Shown here: piece by piece, positions 27,366-35,491 of the stretch | Layout of the letters: each line of letters starts with the position of its first letter | How positions within the stretch are numbered: the stretch's first letter is position 1 | DNA from: an uncultured Planktomarina sp. | GTDB taxonomy: Bacteria > Pseudomonadota > Alphaproteobacteria > Rhodobacterales > Rhodobacteraceae | DNA: 51,826 bases | NCBI GenBank assembly: GCA_943788425.1 | Contig: CALSQF010000018.1 | Location: 1-51,826, forward strand | Direction: 5' to 3' | The notes under the pieces: generated by a model | The model's database searches: none | What the model was told of the DNA's origin: nothing | The model's input: the letters and a program-made list of their open reading frames with translations, nothing else | Made by a program: the position numbers and the translations under genes

Positions 27366-28544
27366 ATGCGCGCGACATTGATAATTTTGACTTTTGCCTA
27401 TGTCTTGTCTCAGTTTTATCGGGCATTTCTGGCTGTTTTGGCAGCCCCCTTACAGGCAGATATTGGCGCCACAGCCGCGCAGCTCTCGGCGGCCTCTGGC
27501 TATTGGTTTTTAACCTTCGCGCTGATGCAAATACCCGTCGGTTGGGCCTTGGACACTTTGGGCCCGCGGCGTACCAATGCCGCGCTTCTCGCTCTCGGAG
27601 CCGGTGGGGGCGCTTTGGTTTTCGCAGCCGCGACCGAACCTTGGCATATCTCGGCCGCGATGACGATGATCGGTATCGGCTGCTCCTCGGTTTTAATGGC
27701 CGCATATTATGTGGTCGCCCGCAGTTTTCCTGCGGCAGCCTTCGCCACCATGGCCGCCTTCATCTTGGGGATCGGATCGGTTGGCAATATTGGCGCAGCC
27801 TTTCCACTCACACTGCTCGTTGAGATCTTGGGCTGGCGCATGTCTATCTTCATCATCGCGCTCATCACTCTTGTGATTGCCGCCCTGTGCTACGTGATCG
27901 TCAAGGATCCGCCAAAGGTTGAGACCGATGAAAAAGGCAGCTTGCTGGATCTGCTCCGCATGCGGGCCATCTGGTTCATCTTGCCTCTTGTTCTGGTCAG
28001 CTATGCCCCCTCTGCGGGCTTGCGCGGCCTTTGGGTGGGCCCCTATTTCACCGATGTCTTCGGCGCCTCCACAGCCCAGGTTGGCACAGTGACCACGCTG
28101 ATGGCTCTGGCGATGATTGCCGGCACCTTTTGCTATGGTCCGCTTGACCGGCTATTGGGGACGCGCAAATGGGTGATTTTCACAGGCAATTTGATTGGCG
28201 GCTTGCTGTGTCTTGTCCTTTATCTGCATGGTGACTCTGACTTTTGGAGCACCGCCGCCATCATGGCCGGAATTGGATTTTTCGGTGCGTCATTCCCGAT
28301 TTTGGTTGCCCATGGGCGCAGTTTTTTTCCAGATCACCTGATGGGGCGCGGCGTGACTTTGATCAACCTCTTTGGAATCGGAGGCGTTGGCATCATGCAA
28401 AATGTCACCGCGCGGGTGTTTGATGCCAAGATAACACAGACCCAAGCGCCGATTGTCTCATATAACGCCGTCATTTTGGTATTTTGTGTGACATTACTGC
28501 TGGGATTGGTGATTTATATCTTCTCACAGGACAGAACCGACTAG
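27366..28544 (+). CDS. MFS transporter
   Basis: A 392-residue major facilitator superfamily permease with twelve predicted helices. Features are the N-terminal FYRAFLAVLAAPLQADIGAT, the helix 2-3 loop GWALDTLGPRRTN, which replaces the usual G-x3-D-R-x-G-R, and a central cytosolic loop around 183-195. It is divergent from the SDR with 125 bp between the start codons, which would hold both promoters. Its place at the end of the GntR cluster suggests uptake of the cluster's substrate or export of a product, but there is no direct evidence. Confidence 0.88.
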   Translation: MRATLIILTFAYVLSQFYRAFLAVLAAPLQADIGATAAQLSAASGYWFLTFALMQIPVGWALDTLGPRRTNAALLALGAGGGALVFAAATEPWHISAAMTMIGIGCSSVLMAAYYVVARSFPAAAFATMAAFILGIGSVGNIGAAFPLTLLVEILGWRMSIFIIALITLVIAALCYVIVKDPPKVETDEKGSLLDLLRMRAIWFILPLVLVSYAPSAGLRGLWVGPYFTDVFGASTAQVGTVTTLMALAMIAGTFCYGPLDRLLGTRKWVIFTGNLIGGLLCLVLYLHGDSDFWSTAAIMAGIGFFGASFPILVAHGRSFFPDHLMGRGVTLINLFGIGGVGIMQNVTARVFDAKITQTQAPIVSYNAVILVFCVTLLLGLVIYIFSQDRTD

Positions 28545-28609
28545 CTGCCTCTTTCCATTGGGGACCCGGCGCGATACACGAGCCCGTCTTTGAAATGAGG
28601 AAGAGACCT

Positions 28610-29632
28610 ATGTCTTATAAAGTTGTTGTAGTTGGCGCCACTGGCAATGTGGGCCGCGAAATGTTGAACATCTTGGACGAACGTGAATTTCCAATTGCGG
28701 AAATCGCTGTCCTTGCGAGCCGTAAATCTCTCGGCACGGAGGTGAGCTTCGGCGACAAAACTTTGAAGACCACAGACTTGGCCACCTTTGATTTCACGGG
28801 TTGGGATATGGCGCTTTTCGCGGTGGGCTCGGAGGCGACCAAAGAATACGCCCCGAAAGCGGCGGCGGCTGGCTGCATCGTGATCGATAATTCAAGCCTT
28901 TATCGCTACGATCCTGAGGTGCCCTTGATCGTGCCAGAAGTGAATGCGGATGCCGTTTTCGAGTGCCACAAAAAGAACATCATTGCCAATCCCAATTGCT
29001 CAACCGCACAGATGGTCGTGGCATTGAAACCCTTGCATGATCGCGCGAGAATCAAACGGGTGGTGGTCAGCACCTATCAATCGGTTTCCGGCGCGGGCAA
29101 AGAAGGGATTGATGAGCTTTGGGATCAAACCAAATCAATCTACAACCCGGTAGACAACAAACCACCCACCAAGTTTACAAAACAAATTGCGTTTAACGTG
29201 ATCCCGCATATCGATGTGTTCCTCGACAGCGGAGATACCAAAGAAGAATGGAAAATGGTCGCGGAGACCAAAAAAATTCTTGACCCTGAAATCAAGGTCA
29301 CCGCCACCTGTGTACGCGTGCCCGTTTTCGTAGGCCATTCCGAATCCGTTAATATCGAGTTTGAAGAGTTCCTTGATGAGGATGAAGCCCGCGAGATCCT
29401 GCGCGAAGCGCCGGGCATTATGGTGATCGATAAGCGCGAAGATGGCGGCTATGTCAGCCCGGTGGAATGCGTTGGCGATTACGCCACATTCATCAGCCGC
29501 ATTCGGCAGGATGTCACGATCGAAAACGGCATCAACCTCTGGTGCGTGTCCGACAATCTGCGCAAAGGTGCGGCGTTGAATGCTGTTCAAATTGCGGAAG
29601 TTTTGGGTAATAAAGTCCTGAAAAAGGGCTAA
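28610..29632 (+). CDS. asd: Aspartate-semialdehyde dehydrogenase
   Basis: A 340-residue Asd. GATGNVGREML is the NADP loop and NPNCSTAQMV carries the catalytic Cys130. It reduces aspartyl phosphate to aspartate semialdehyde, feeding lysine/diaminopimelate (dapD and dapE lie 20 kb away), threonine and methionine. The start at 28610 has GAGG upstream and gives the canonical MSYKVVVVGATG; a longer frame overlapping the MFS gene is not supported. A strong terminator follows. Confidence 0.97.
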   Translation: MSYKVVVVGATGNVGREMLNILDEREFPIAEIAVLASRKSLGTEVSFGDKTLKTTDLATFDFTGWDMALFAVGSEATKEYAPKAAAAGCIVIDNSSLYRYDPEVPLIVPEVNADAVFECHKKNIIANPNCSTAQMVVALKPLHDRARIKRVVVSTYQSVSGAGKEGIDELWDQTKSIYNPVDNKPPTKFTKQIAFNVIPHIDVFLDSGDTKEEWKMVAETKKILDPEIKVTATCVRVPVFVGHSESVNIEFEEFLDEDEAREILREAPGIMVIDKREDGGYVSPVECVGDYATFISRIRQDVTIENGINLWCVSDNLRKGAALNAVQIAEVLGNKVLKKG

Positions 29633-29650
29633 ACCCCTGACACTGAATAA

Positions 29651-29681
29651 AAAGGCCTCGCTAAAATGCGAGGCCTTTTTT
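29651..29681. terminator. Bidirectional terminator between asd and carbonic anhydrase
   Basis: A perfect 10-bp stem (AAAGGCCTCG and its complement) with an 8-base loop. It is followed by T on the plus strand and preceded by A on the left, so it can stop both the asd transcript and the convergent carbonic anhydrase transcript. Confidence 0.92.
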
Positions 29682-29702
29682 GTTACATTCGGCGGTTTAC
29701 GT

Positions 29703-30353
29703 TCAAATTCGCACGAAATCTTTCAAATTTGAGTCAAATTGCTCCAAGGATCCCTCCGCAATATCCGTCCAAAGACCATGCAAAGTCAGCTCGTTCTTTT
29801 CGACTGCGGTTTTCACAAAAGGGAAGCTCATAAGGTTTTCAACTGAGACCAAAACCGCCTCGCGTTCCAATCGCGCCACACGCTCCGCCTCATCCTTGAT
29901 ATCTTTGACCCGCTCGTAGCCCGGACGCAAAATATCCATCCAGCGGCCTACAAAGCTGCTGCTTTTTTCCAAATCCGGGGCGTGCCCTGTGCACATGTCG
30001 TGACAGCCCCGCACCCCGCCACAGCTGGAATGACCCAAGACGATAATATGCGACACTTTTAATGCCGTGACCGCATATTCCACCGCAGCGGAAGTGCCAT
30101 GCGGCTCGCCATCCGGAAGATAGGCCGGCACCAGATTGGCGATATTGCGGTGAATGAAGAATTCCCCCTGCTCTGCACCAAAAATCGCCGTCACATGAAC
30201 ACGACTGTCACAACATGAAATGACCATCGCGCGCGGACGCTGCCCTTCACTGGCTAAGCGGCGATACCACGCATGATTGTCTTCAAATGTCGTCGCTTTC
30301 CAACCGTGATAGCGTTGAATTAAATAGTTTGGCAGTGGTTTGACGTAGACCAT
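29703..30353 (-). CDS. Beta-class carbonic anhydrase
   Basis: A beta carbonic anhydrase of about 216 residues. Zinc ligands are Cys48 (CCDSRV), His108 and Cys111 (GHSSCGG), with the Asp49-Arg51 dyad present. It interconverts CO2 and bicarbonate in the cytoplasm, supporting carboxylases and pH balance. The start MVYVKPLPNYL is preferred because a GAGGGG ribosome site lies just upstream; an in-frame ATG 6 codons earlier would place that site inside the gene. It is convergent with asd. Confidence 0.94.
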   Translation of the reverse strand: MVYVKPLPNYLIQRYHGWKATTFEDNHAWYRRLASEGQRPRAMVISCCDSRVHVTAIFGAEQGEFFIHRNIANLVPAYLPDGEPHGTSAAVEYAVTALKVSHIIVLGHSSCGGVRGCHDMCTGHAPDLEKSSSFVGRWMDILRPGYERVKDIKDEAERVARLEREAVLVSVENLMSFPFVKTAVEKNELTLHGLWTDIAEGSLEQFDSNLKDFVRI

Positions 30354-30501
30354 CGGCCCCCCCTCATACATAAATATTGAATTTAACTTACCAAATAGTT
30401 ACAAAAAACTCGAGAGGTAATCCTCCTTTCAGCTTAGGGTTTGATAAACTTTTTTGGGCAAAAAGCGGCCATCGGCGGGGGCGCAGTAAATAGGTGAGTT
30501 C

Positions 30502-30891
30502 ATGGCTCAAATTAGCATGCTTCTGCATGACGAACATCTTCCCTTTTGTACCAGCAAAATTGACGAAATCTATTGTGAATTTGCCCCCCAGAGGGCGCAA
30601 ACAATCATCAATGGCGCCTTAGATGAATTCGCCATTCGCCTCTCTGTGCTGGAATGCGCCGGTAAGCAGAACAAACGCGCCGCTATACGCAAGGCTGTAG
30701 ACGCTTTGATGAGCATCGGGCAGCAAATTGGCCTGGGCAGTTTGACCGATGCCGCCCATAATGTGCGCGCCTTAACTGCATCTTCCGATGATCCAGCGCT
30801 TGCCGCCGCAGTGGCACGATTGGTGCGGCTTGGCGACATGTGCCTCGTATCGCTTTGGGCAATACAAGATCAAAAAAATACACGGCTTTAG
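30502..30891 (+). CDS. Small HPt-like all-helical protein
   Basis: A 129-residue acidic to neutral helical protein with no signal peptide. It has an N-terminal strand MAQISMLLHDEHLPFCTSKI and helices around AQTIINGALDEFAIRLSVLE and AIRKAVDALMSIGQQIG. The pattern recalls histidine-phosphotransfer domains and similar small Rhodobacterales proteins, but no canonical phosphorylatable HxxK motif is evident; the only candidate His is in AAHNV. AGGTGAG precedes the ATG. A terminator follows it, so it is probably monocistronic. The function is unknown. Confidence 0.7.
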   Translation: MAQISMLLHDEHLPFCTSKIDEIYCEFAPQRAQTIINGALDEFAIRLSVLECAGKQNKRAAIRKAVDALMSIGQQIGLGSLTDAAHNVRALTASSDDPALAAAVARLVRLGDMCLVSLWAIQDQKNTRL

Positions 30892-30897
30892 CCAAAA

Positions 30898-30926
30898 CCG
30901 GCGCATTCCCGGCGCCGGCATTTTTT
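30898..30926 (+). terminator. Rho-independent terminator
   Basis: A 7-bp GC-rich stem (CCGGCGC and its complement) with a 7-base loop, followed by CA and six T. It is 6 bases after the stop of the HPt-like gene and separates it from the aminopeptidase gene. Confidence 0.85.
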
Positions 30927-31004
30927 GCCCTGCAAAGATCGCGCCGCATTGCAATCACCACAGGGCAATGTTTACCTGTGAAAAAGCCATGCAAGGGATC
31001 TGCC

Positions 31005-32384
31005 ATGTCATCGATTTTTGCCGCCCCCACAGCCGGATCCGTGCCCTTGCACCTCATTGCCCGTGCGGAGGCGGAAGACTGGCTGACCGCGAGGGGGGGC
31101 GAGGTGCAAAACGCCGCCAAAACCCAAAATTGGTCAGGCAAACTGGGCCAGATCTTATGCCTCAGCGAGCAGGGGCTGCCTGTGCGTTTGGCCATTGGTT
31201 ATGGCGATGCCGCAGAGCGAAAACGCAAACGATTCGGCGCCGTTGCCGGATTGCCGAACATGCCGGACCAGGTGTTTGAGCTGGTTGAGTGCCATCAAGA
31301 CTGGGCCGAGGAATTCGCTTTAGCCTTTACTTTGGGCAAATATCGATACGATCGCTACGCCACCAACGCCGTCCCAAAAGCCGCGTTGATCTGTCCCGCA
31401 GGCGTAGATGCTGAAAAAATTGAGGCGATTGTTTCCGGAGAATTCCTGACCCGAGATTTGATCAACACTCCAGCCAATGACATGGGCCCAGCAGAACTGG
31501 AAGCGGCGGCCCGCGATTTGGCCAAAACCTATGCCGCCGATATATCAGTCATAACGGGCGACGAGCTGATTGCGCAAAATTTTCCCCTTATTCACGCGGT
31601 GGGCCGCGCCTCCGCACGGGCGCCGCGCCTGATTGATCTCAGCTGGGGCACATCAGGGCCGCGACTCACTTTGGTGGGCAAGGGCGTGTGTTTCGACACA
31701 GGCGGCTTAAACCTCAAACCCGGCGGCTCCATGGGATTGATGAAAAAAGATATGGGCGGCGCGGCACATGTTCTGGGACTTGCCAAAATGATCATGGCCA
31801 GAAAACTGCCCGTGCAGTTGCGGGTTTTGGTCCCCGCCGTTGAAAATGCGATTGGCGGCTCCGCCTTCCGTCCACAAGACATCTTGAAGAGCCGCAAGGG
31901 TCTCACTGTTGAGATCAATAATACCGATGCCGAGGGCCGATTGGTGCTCGCCGATGCCCTCACCTTAGCCGATGAAAGCCCCTGTGATGTGATGATTTGC
32001 ATGGCCACACTGACCGGTGCTGCGCGGGTCGCGGTGGGGCCTGACATCGCGCCCTATTTCACACAGGATGTTGACTTGAGCCATGAGATCGCCACCGCCG
32101 CCACCGCCGTTGACGATCCCGTGTGGCAATTGCCTTTACATGCGCCCTATGAGGCCATGATCGAACCGGGCATTGCAGATTTGGACAATGCCCCTGCCGG
32201 TGGTTTTGCGGGCGCTATTACGGCTGCTCTGTTCCTACAGCGCTTCGTCAGCGAGACTCAAAAATTTGTTCATTTTGATTGCTATGGCTGGCAGCCCAGC
32301 GCGGCCCCTGCCCGCCCAAAAGGCGGCGTGGGTCAAGGCACGCGCGCCTTGTTTCAAGCCTTACCACGCATTTTGAATCTATGA
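31005..32384 (+). CDS. Leucyl aminopeptidase family protein (M17)
   Basis: A 459-residue M17 metallopeptidase. The signature NNTDAEGRLVLADAL and the metal-site stretch VGKGVCFDTGGLNLKPGGSMGLMKKDMGGAA are intact, with the catalytic Lys and the zinc/manganese-binding Asp and Glu residues. It removes N-terminal residues from peptides in the cytoplasm. The ATG at 31005 follows AAGGGA and starts MSSIFAAPTAG; a 55-residue longer frame would read across the upstream terminator. It overlaps the NlpC/P60 gene by 4 bp (ATGA), so the two are coexpressed, perhaps for peptide and muropeptide turnover. Confidence 0.93.
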   Translation: MSSIFAAPTAGSVPLHLIARAEAEDWLTARGGEVQNAAKTQNWSGKLGQILCLSEQGLPVRLAIGYGDAAERKRKRFGAVAGLPNMPDQVFELVECHQDWAEEFALAFTLGKYRYDRYATNAVPKAALICPAGVDAEKIEAIVSGEFLTRDLINTPANDMGPAELEAAARDLAKTYAADISVITGDELIAQNFPLIHAVGRASARAPRLIDLSWGTSGPRLTLVGKGVCFDTGGLNLKPGGSMGLMKKDMGGAAHVLGLAKMIMARKLPVQLRVLVPAVENAIGGSAFRPQDILKSRKGLTVEINNTDAEGRLVLADALTLADESPCDVMICMATLTGAARVAVGPDIAPYFTQDVDLSHEIATAATAVDDPVWQLPLHAPYEAMIEPGIADLDNAPAGGFAGAITAALFLQRFVSETQKFVHFDCYGWQPSAAPARPKGGVGQGTRALFQALPRILNL

Positions 32385-33115
32385 ACGGGCAGTCTCAAAT
32401 CATCCGAAGTCTCAGCGACCTGTGCCGCAAGCCGCGCGGACCACGCGACCGGCAATTGCTATTTGGCGATGGCTTTACGATCTTAGAACGCTCTGGCGAC
32501 TGGTGTTTTGGGCAGGCGACGAAAGACGGCTATCAAGGCTATATAAAAACAGCAGATTTGGCCCCCTATACGCCCGCAACACATTGGGTGAGCGCCTTAT
32601 CCAGCCATGCCTATGCCGCACCCAATCTTAAATCACCCGACCAAATCCTCCTGCCCTTCGGGGCGCGGGTAACGGTGAGCGCAGAGCACGGCAATTTTTG
32701 CCAAACCCCCGCCGGCTTCATCCCCCGTCAACATTTGCGCGCAACGGGAGATTTTTTTGCCGATCCGCGAGAGGTGGCCAAAATATTCTTGGGCAGCCCC
32801 TATTTGTGGGGTGGCAATTCAGCGGCAGGCATTGATTGCTCGGGCCTTGTGCAAGCCGCCTGCCATGCCACGGGGCGCGCTTGTCCGGGAGATTCTGGCC
32901 CACAACAAGAATTTTTTCCTGAAGCCCAAGGGGATTGGGCACCTGGGCAATTGATCTTCTGGCCCGGCCATGTGGCTTTGACCCTCAGCGCCACCCAGCT
33001 GATCCACGCCAATGCGCATGCTATGGAAGTTCGTATTGAAGCGATCGACAGTGCCATTGCGCGCATAGATGCGGCCGGAGACGGGCCCATACTTCAACGG
33101 TCACAGCTGACCTAA
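32381..33115 (+). CDS. NlpC/P60 family peptidase with N-terminal SH3-like domains
   Basis: A 244-residue protein. Two SH3-like segments (about 25-60 and 70-120) precede a C-terminal NlpC/P60 papain-like domain. The domain shows SPYLWGGNSAAGIDCSGLVQ with catalytic Cys153, His197 in WPGHVAL and His209 in LIHANAH. This resembles the YkfC/DUF1175-type dipeptidases that cut cell-wall gamma-glutamyl-diamino acid peptides. No signal peptide is seen, so it may work in the cytoplasm on recycled muropeptides with the coupled aminopeptidase. Confidence 0.9.
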   Translation: MNGQSQIIRSLSDLCRKPRGPRDRQLLFGDGFTILERSGDWCFGQATKDGYQGYIKTADLAPYTPATHWVSALSSHAYAAPNLKSPDQILLPFGARVTVSAEHGNFCQTPAGFIPRQHLRATGDFFADPREVAKIFLGSPYLWGGNSAAGIDCSGLVQAACHATGRACPGDSGPQQEFFPEAQGDWAPGQLIFWPGHVALTLSATQLIHANAHAMEVRIEAIDSAIARIDAAGDGPILQRSQLT

Positions 33116-33126
33116 CGTGCAGGGCT

Positions 33127-33471
33127 CTAATCAACCGTGCGGATCAACCGCCGCTCCAAGACCCCCAGAACCGATCCGAGATCATGGCCGCGCTTGAGAA
33201 TCTGCCCCTGCGCCCCGATCAAAGCATACATACCCTGTTTGTTGCGCAGCTTGGGACGTTTCTCGATACGGTAGAGCGGGTTTTCCGCTGTGCGTTTGAA
33301 AATTGAAAAGACGGCCACATCACGCAGGCAAGAAATTCCATAGTCGCGCCATTCGCCCGCGGCAACCATACGCCCATATAGCGTAAGAATGGGCGCCAAT
33401 TCCAACCGGTGGAAGGCAATTTTTTCGGGAATTTTCCGCAGAGACTCAGATCTAATATTTACAACATTCAT
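33127..33471 (-). CDS. DUF2794 family protein
   Basis: A 114-residue protein. Its C-terminal core, NPLYRIEKRPKLRNKQG, then ALIGAQGQILKRGHDL, matches DUF2794, a family restricted mainly to alphaproteobacteria. There is no known function. It is basic, with no membrane segment or signal peptide. It is convergent with the NlpC/P60 gene, 11 bp apart. The start is at 33471; a downstream ATG would remove part of the conserved helix. Confidence 0.85.
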   Translation of the reverse strand: MNVVNIRSESLRKIPEKIAFHRLELAPILTLYGRMVAAGEWRDYGISCLRDVAVFSIFKRTAENPLYRIEKRPKLRNKQGMYALIGAQGQILKRGHDLGSVLGVLERRLIRTVD

Positions 33472-33589
33472 GGGAATAGAGTTGCGCCGAATTCACCAAT
33501 AATCAACCCTGTCTTAATCCTGCCCTGAAATGGTCCCGCAACTTTCCATTTCGGGTCATCACATGGCCTTTGTAATTTGCGATCTAAGC

Positions 33590-33611
33590 GCCAAGCAAAC
33601 GAGAGCTTGGC
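33590..33611. terminator. Hairpin downstream of imuB
   Basis: A perfect 7-bp stem (GCCAAGC and its complement) with an 8-base loop lies 85 bp downstream of the imuB stop. There is no good T run on either strand, so the terminator call is weak. The rest of the 224-bp gap 33472-33695 shows nothing else. Confidence 0.3.
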
Positions 33612-33695
33612 TTTAAGTGTCATTCCTGCCCCCACTCGGATACGCGACGCTGGTCTTTCGTTTGCTTGCTTCCAAACGTCATGAGCTGCTTTGTC

Positions 33696-35351
33696 CTAAG
33701 CAAAGCGGCCCTGACAGAACCACCCGCCCGAGATGGCACCACCATGGGCGAAATAAAGCCAAAACCGGTCTCCGGTTTTGGTGACCACCTGCCAATAATC
33801 GCGCGTTCCACTGCGCCAGGCTCTTTCGGCCAGCCACCACTCCGGGGCAATCCGCTCTGGCCCCTGAGCGCTGTGCACCTCATGAAGCTGACCGCGCCAT
33901 TTAAATGTCAGCGGCACTGTCGCCGCACTATGGGCCTGCAGGGCCTCCGGTGGGAAATGTACCAAAGGCCGCAGACGCGACGGGGCTGGCCAATGTAAAT
34001 GTGGCGCGGACCAGGCAGCGGCCTGTACCTGCGCGGCCTTCTCGGGGATATGGCTATCACCGGGATATAAGCGGGTCATGGCCTCCAGTCCGATGCGGGC
34101 GCCCAATGTGCCAATCAAATCATCCAACTTCGTGTTTTCCAACAAGCGCGCCGCAACCATTTGACCAGCCTCAAGATGCCCTTTGTGTTGATGGGCATGG
34201 ATTGGCTCCGTTTGCGCCGCAACCAAGCGCAGCACATCAATGCCAAATTCTGCTTTGATATCCCCTAATTTGGCCGCCAAAAGTGGCCGCATTCGTGTAA
34301 TATCGGCGGAAGGGCGGGCCAACCCCACCTCAAGTGATTGCATGGTTTGATCTGTGCGATAGGCTTCCAGTCGCAAGCGCCGCACACCCCGACCTTTTTC
34401 GTTCAAACGCACCGCCAAGCGCGGCAGCAATTTATCCAAAGCGGCCAATAAATCTTCTGCCAAACCAATTGGTTCCGGCAGGCTCAAACGGCAGGCAAAA
34501 TGTGGTGCTTGTTTCGCCGGGCTAATAGGTTCGGGGGCCACGCCCAGGGCCTGATCCATCCGATAGACCGTCCCTTTGCCAAAACGCCGCGCAAGGGCTG
34601 CGCGGGGCTGCCCCATCAAATCTTCCACCCGCCGAAGTCCCAGCCTGTTCAGAGCTGTAACAACATGCCCCTCCAATCGCAGGGCCGCAACCGGCAAAGG
34701 CGCAAGGGCTTGGCGCGTAAAGCCAGGCTGGGCAATACGGCCTGATGCGCCTCGATTGCTGCGCAGCTGCGGCGCGGCGCCTCCGCGCTCCCAATTGCGG
34801 CGCTTGACGGCCCGAGACCGAGTGGCTGGTGCCTCTTGATCAATTGCATCGCCCGTGCGGTTCACCCCTAAGGGCTGACCGGCATAGCGCGCCAAGGCCC
34901 ATGCCGCACCTTTTGTATCCGCCATACCGATATGCACAGAAAGGCCGAGATCACAGCAATCTTGCTCCACTTGCTCGATAACCCCTTCCTCACCACCAAA
35001 CAAATGTGCGCATCCCGTCAAATCAATGACCAAAGACTGCGGCGGTTCTTCCGCCACCCAGGGCGAAAATTTAGAGGCCCAACGGCGCAGACTGTTTAAA
35101 AACCGTGCTTCACTTTGCGGATTTTGAAGCCGTGTGATAAGATCTGGGCACATGGCCATAGCGTCGCGCAAAGGCTGATCCAAGCGCAGCCCCCGCTCCT
35201 CCGCCATTTGTGACAGGGAGGAAATCACCTGCATCTGCCCACGATCTTGCACCACGGCAAAAGGCAACTCTTGCGTCATACGGGCCTGTCGCAACAGCCG
35301 CTCTGCACCCATCCGAGGAAACCATAATGATAAAACACGTCGATGTGACAT
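33696..35351 (-). CDS. imuB: ImuB-type Y-family DNA polymerase homologue
   Basis: A 551-residue Y-family polymerase homologue of the ImuB type. The N-terminus is RVLSLWFPRMGAERLLRQA, the palm has SLVIDLTGCAHLFGGEE, and the linker has DAIDQEAPATRSRAVKRRNWERGG; a little-finger domain and long C-terminal tail follow. ImuB lacks polymerase activity and bridges ImuA, DnaE2 and the beta clamp in SOS mutagenesis. A canonical alphaproteobacterial LexA box lies 14 bases upstream. Unusually, imuA is not upstream and dnaE2 is not downstream. The start ATG at 35349-35351 has a poor ribosome site. Confidence 0.9.
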   Translation of the reverse strand: MSHRRVLSLWFPRMGAERLLRQARMTQELPFAVVQDRGQMQVISSLSQMAEERGLRLDQPLRDAMAMCPDLITRLQNPQSEARFLNSLRRWASKFSPWVAEEPPQSLVIDLTGCAHLFGGEEGVIEQVEQDCCDLGLSVHIGMADTKGAAWALARYAGQPLGVNRTGDAIDQEAPATRSRAVKRRNWERGGAAPQLRSNRGASGRIAQPGFTRQALAPLPVAALRLEGHVVTALNRLGLRRVEDLMGQPRAALARRFGKGTVYRMDQALGVAPEPISPAKQAPHFACRLSLPEPIGLAEDLLAALDKLLPRLAVRLNEKGRGVRRLRLEAYRTDQTMQSLEVGLARPSADITRMRPLLAAKLGDIKAEFGIDVLRLVAAQTEPIHAHQHKGHLEAGQMVAARLLENTKLDDLIGTLGARIGLEAMTRLYPGDSHIPEKAAQVQAAAWSAPHLHWPAPSRLRPLVHFPPEALQAHSAATVPLTFKWRGQLHEVHSAQGPERIAPEWWLAERAWRSGTRDYWQVVTKTGDRFWLYFAHGGAISGGWFCQGRFA

Positions 35352-35364
35352 AACTACAAACTTT

Positions 35365-35379
35365 GTTCACTATATGTTC
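35365..35379. promoter_or_regulatory. LexA (SOS) box upstream of imuB
   Basis: The direct repeat GTTC-ACTATAT-GTTC matches exactly the alphaproteobacterial LexA site GTTC-N7-GTTC. It lies 14 bases before imuB and 112 bases before gpmI. imuB is the expected SOS target; an effect on gpmI is less likely. Confidence 0.85.
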
Positions 35380-35491
35380 TATACGACAGAGCCTATCTTA
35401 GAGTCGAGTCTTGCCGAAAAGGGCGCGTGCAAAAACGGTGGAATACCGCCAGCGATCAGGTAAACAGAGGCGCGCAGAAAAGGAGCTTGTC

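Noticed and set aside
33620-33883. Open frame antisense and downstream of imuB
   Set aside because: Overlaps the imuB 3' end in another frame with no ribosome site or family match.
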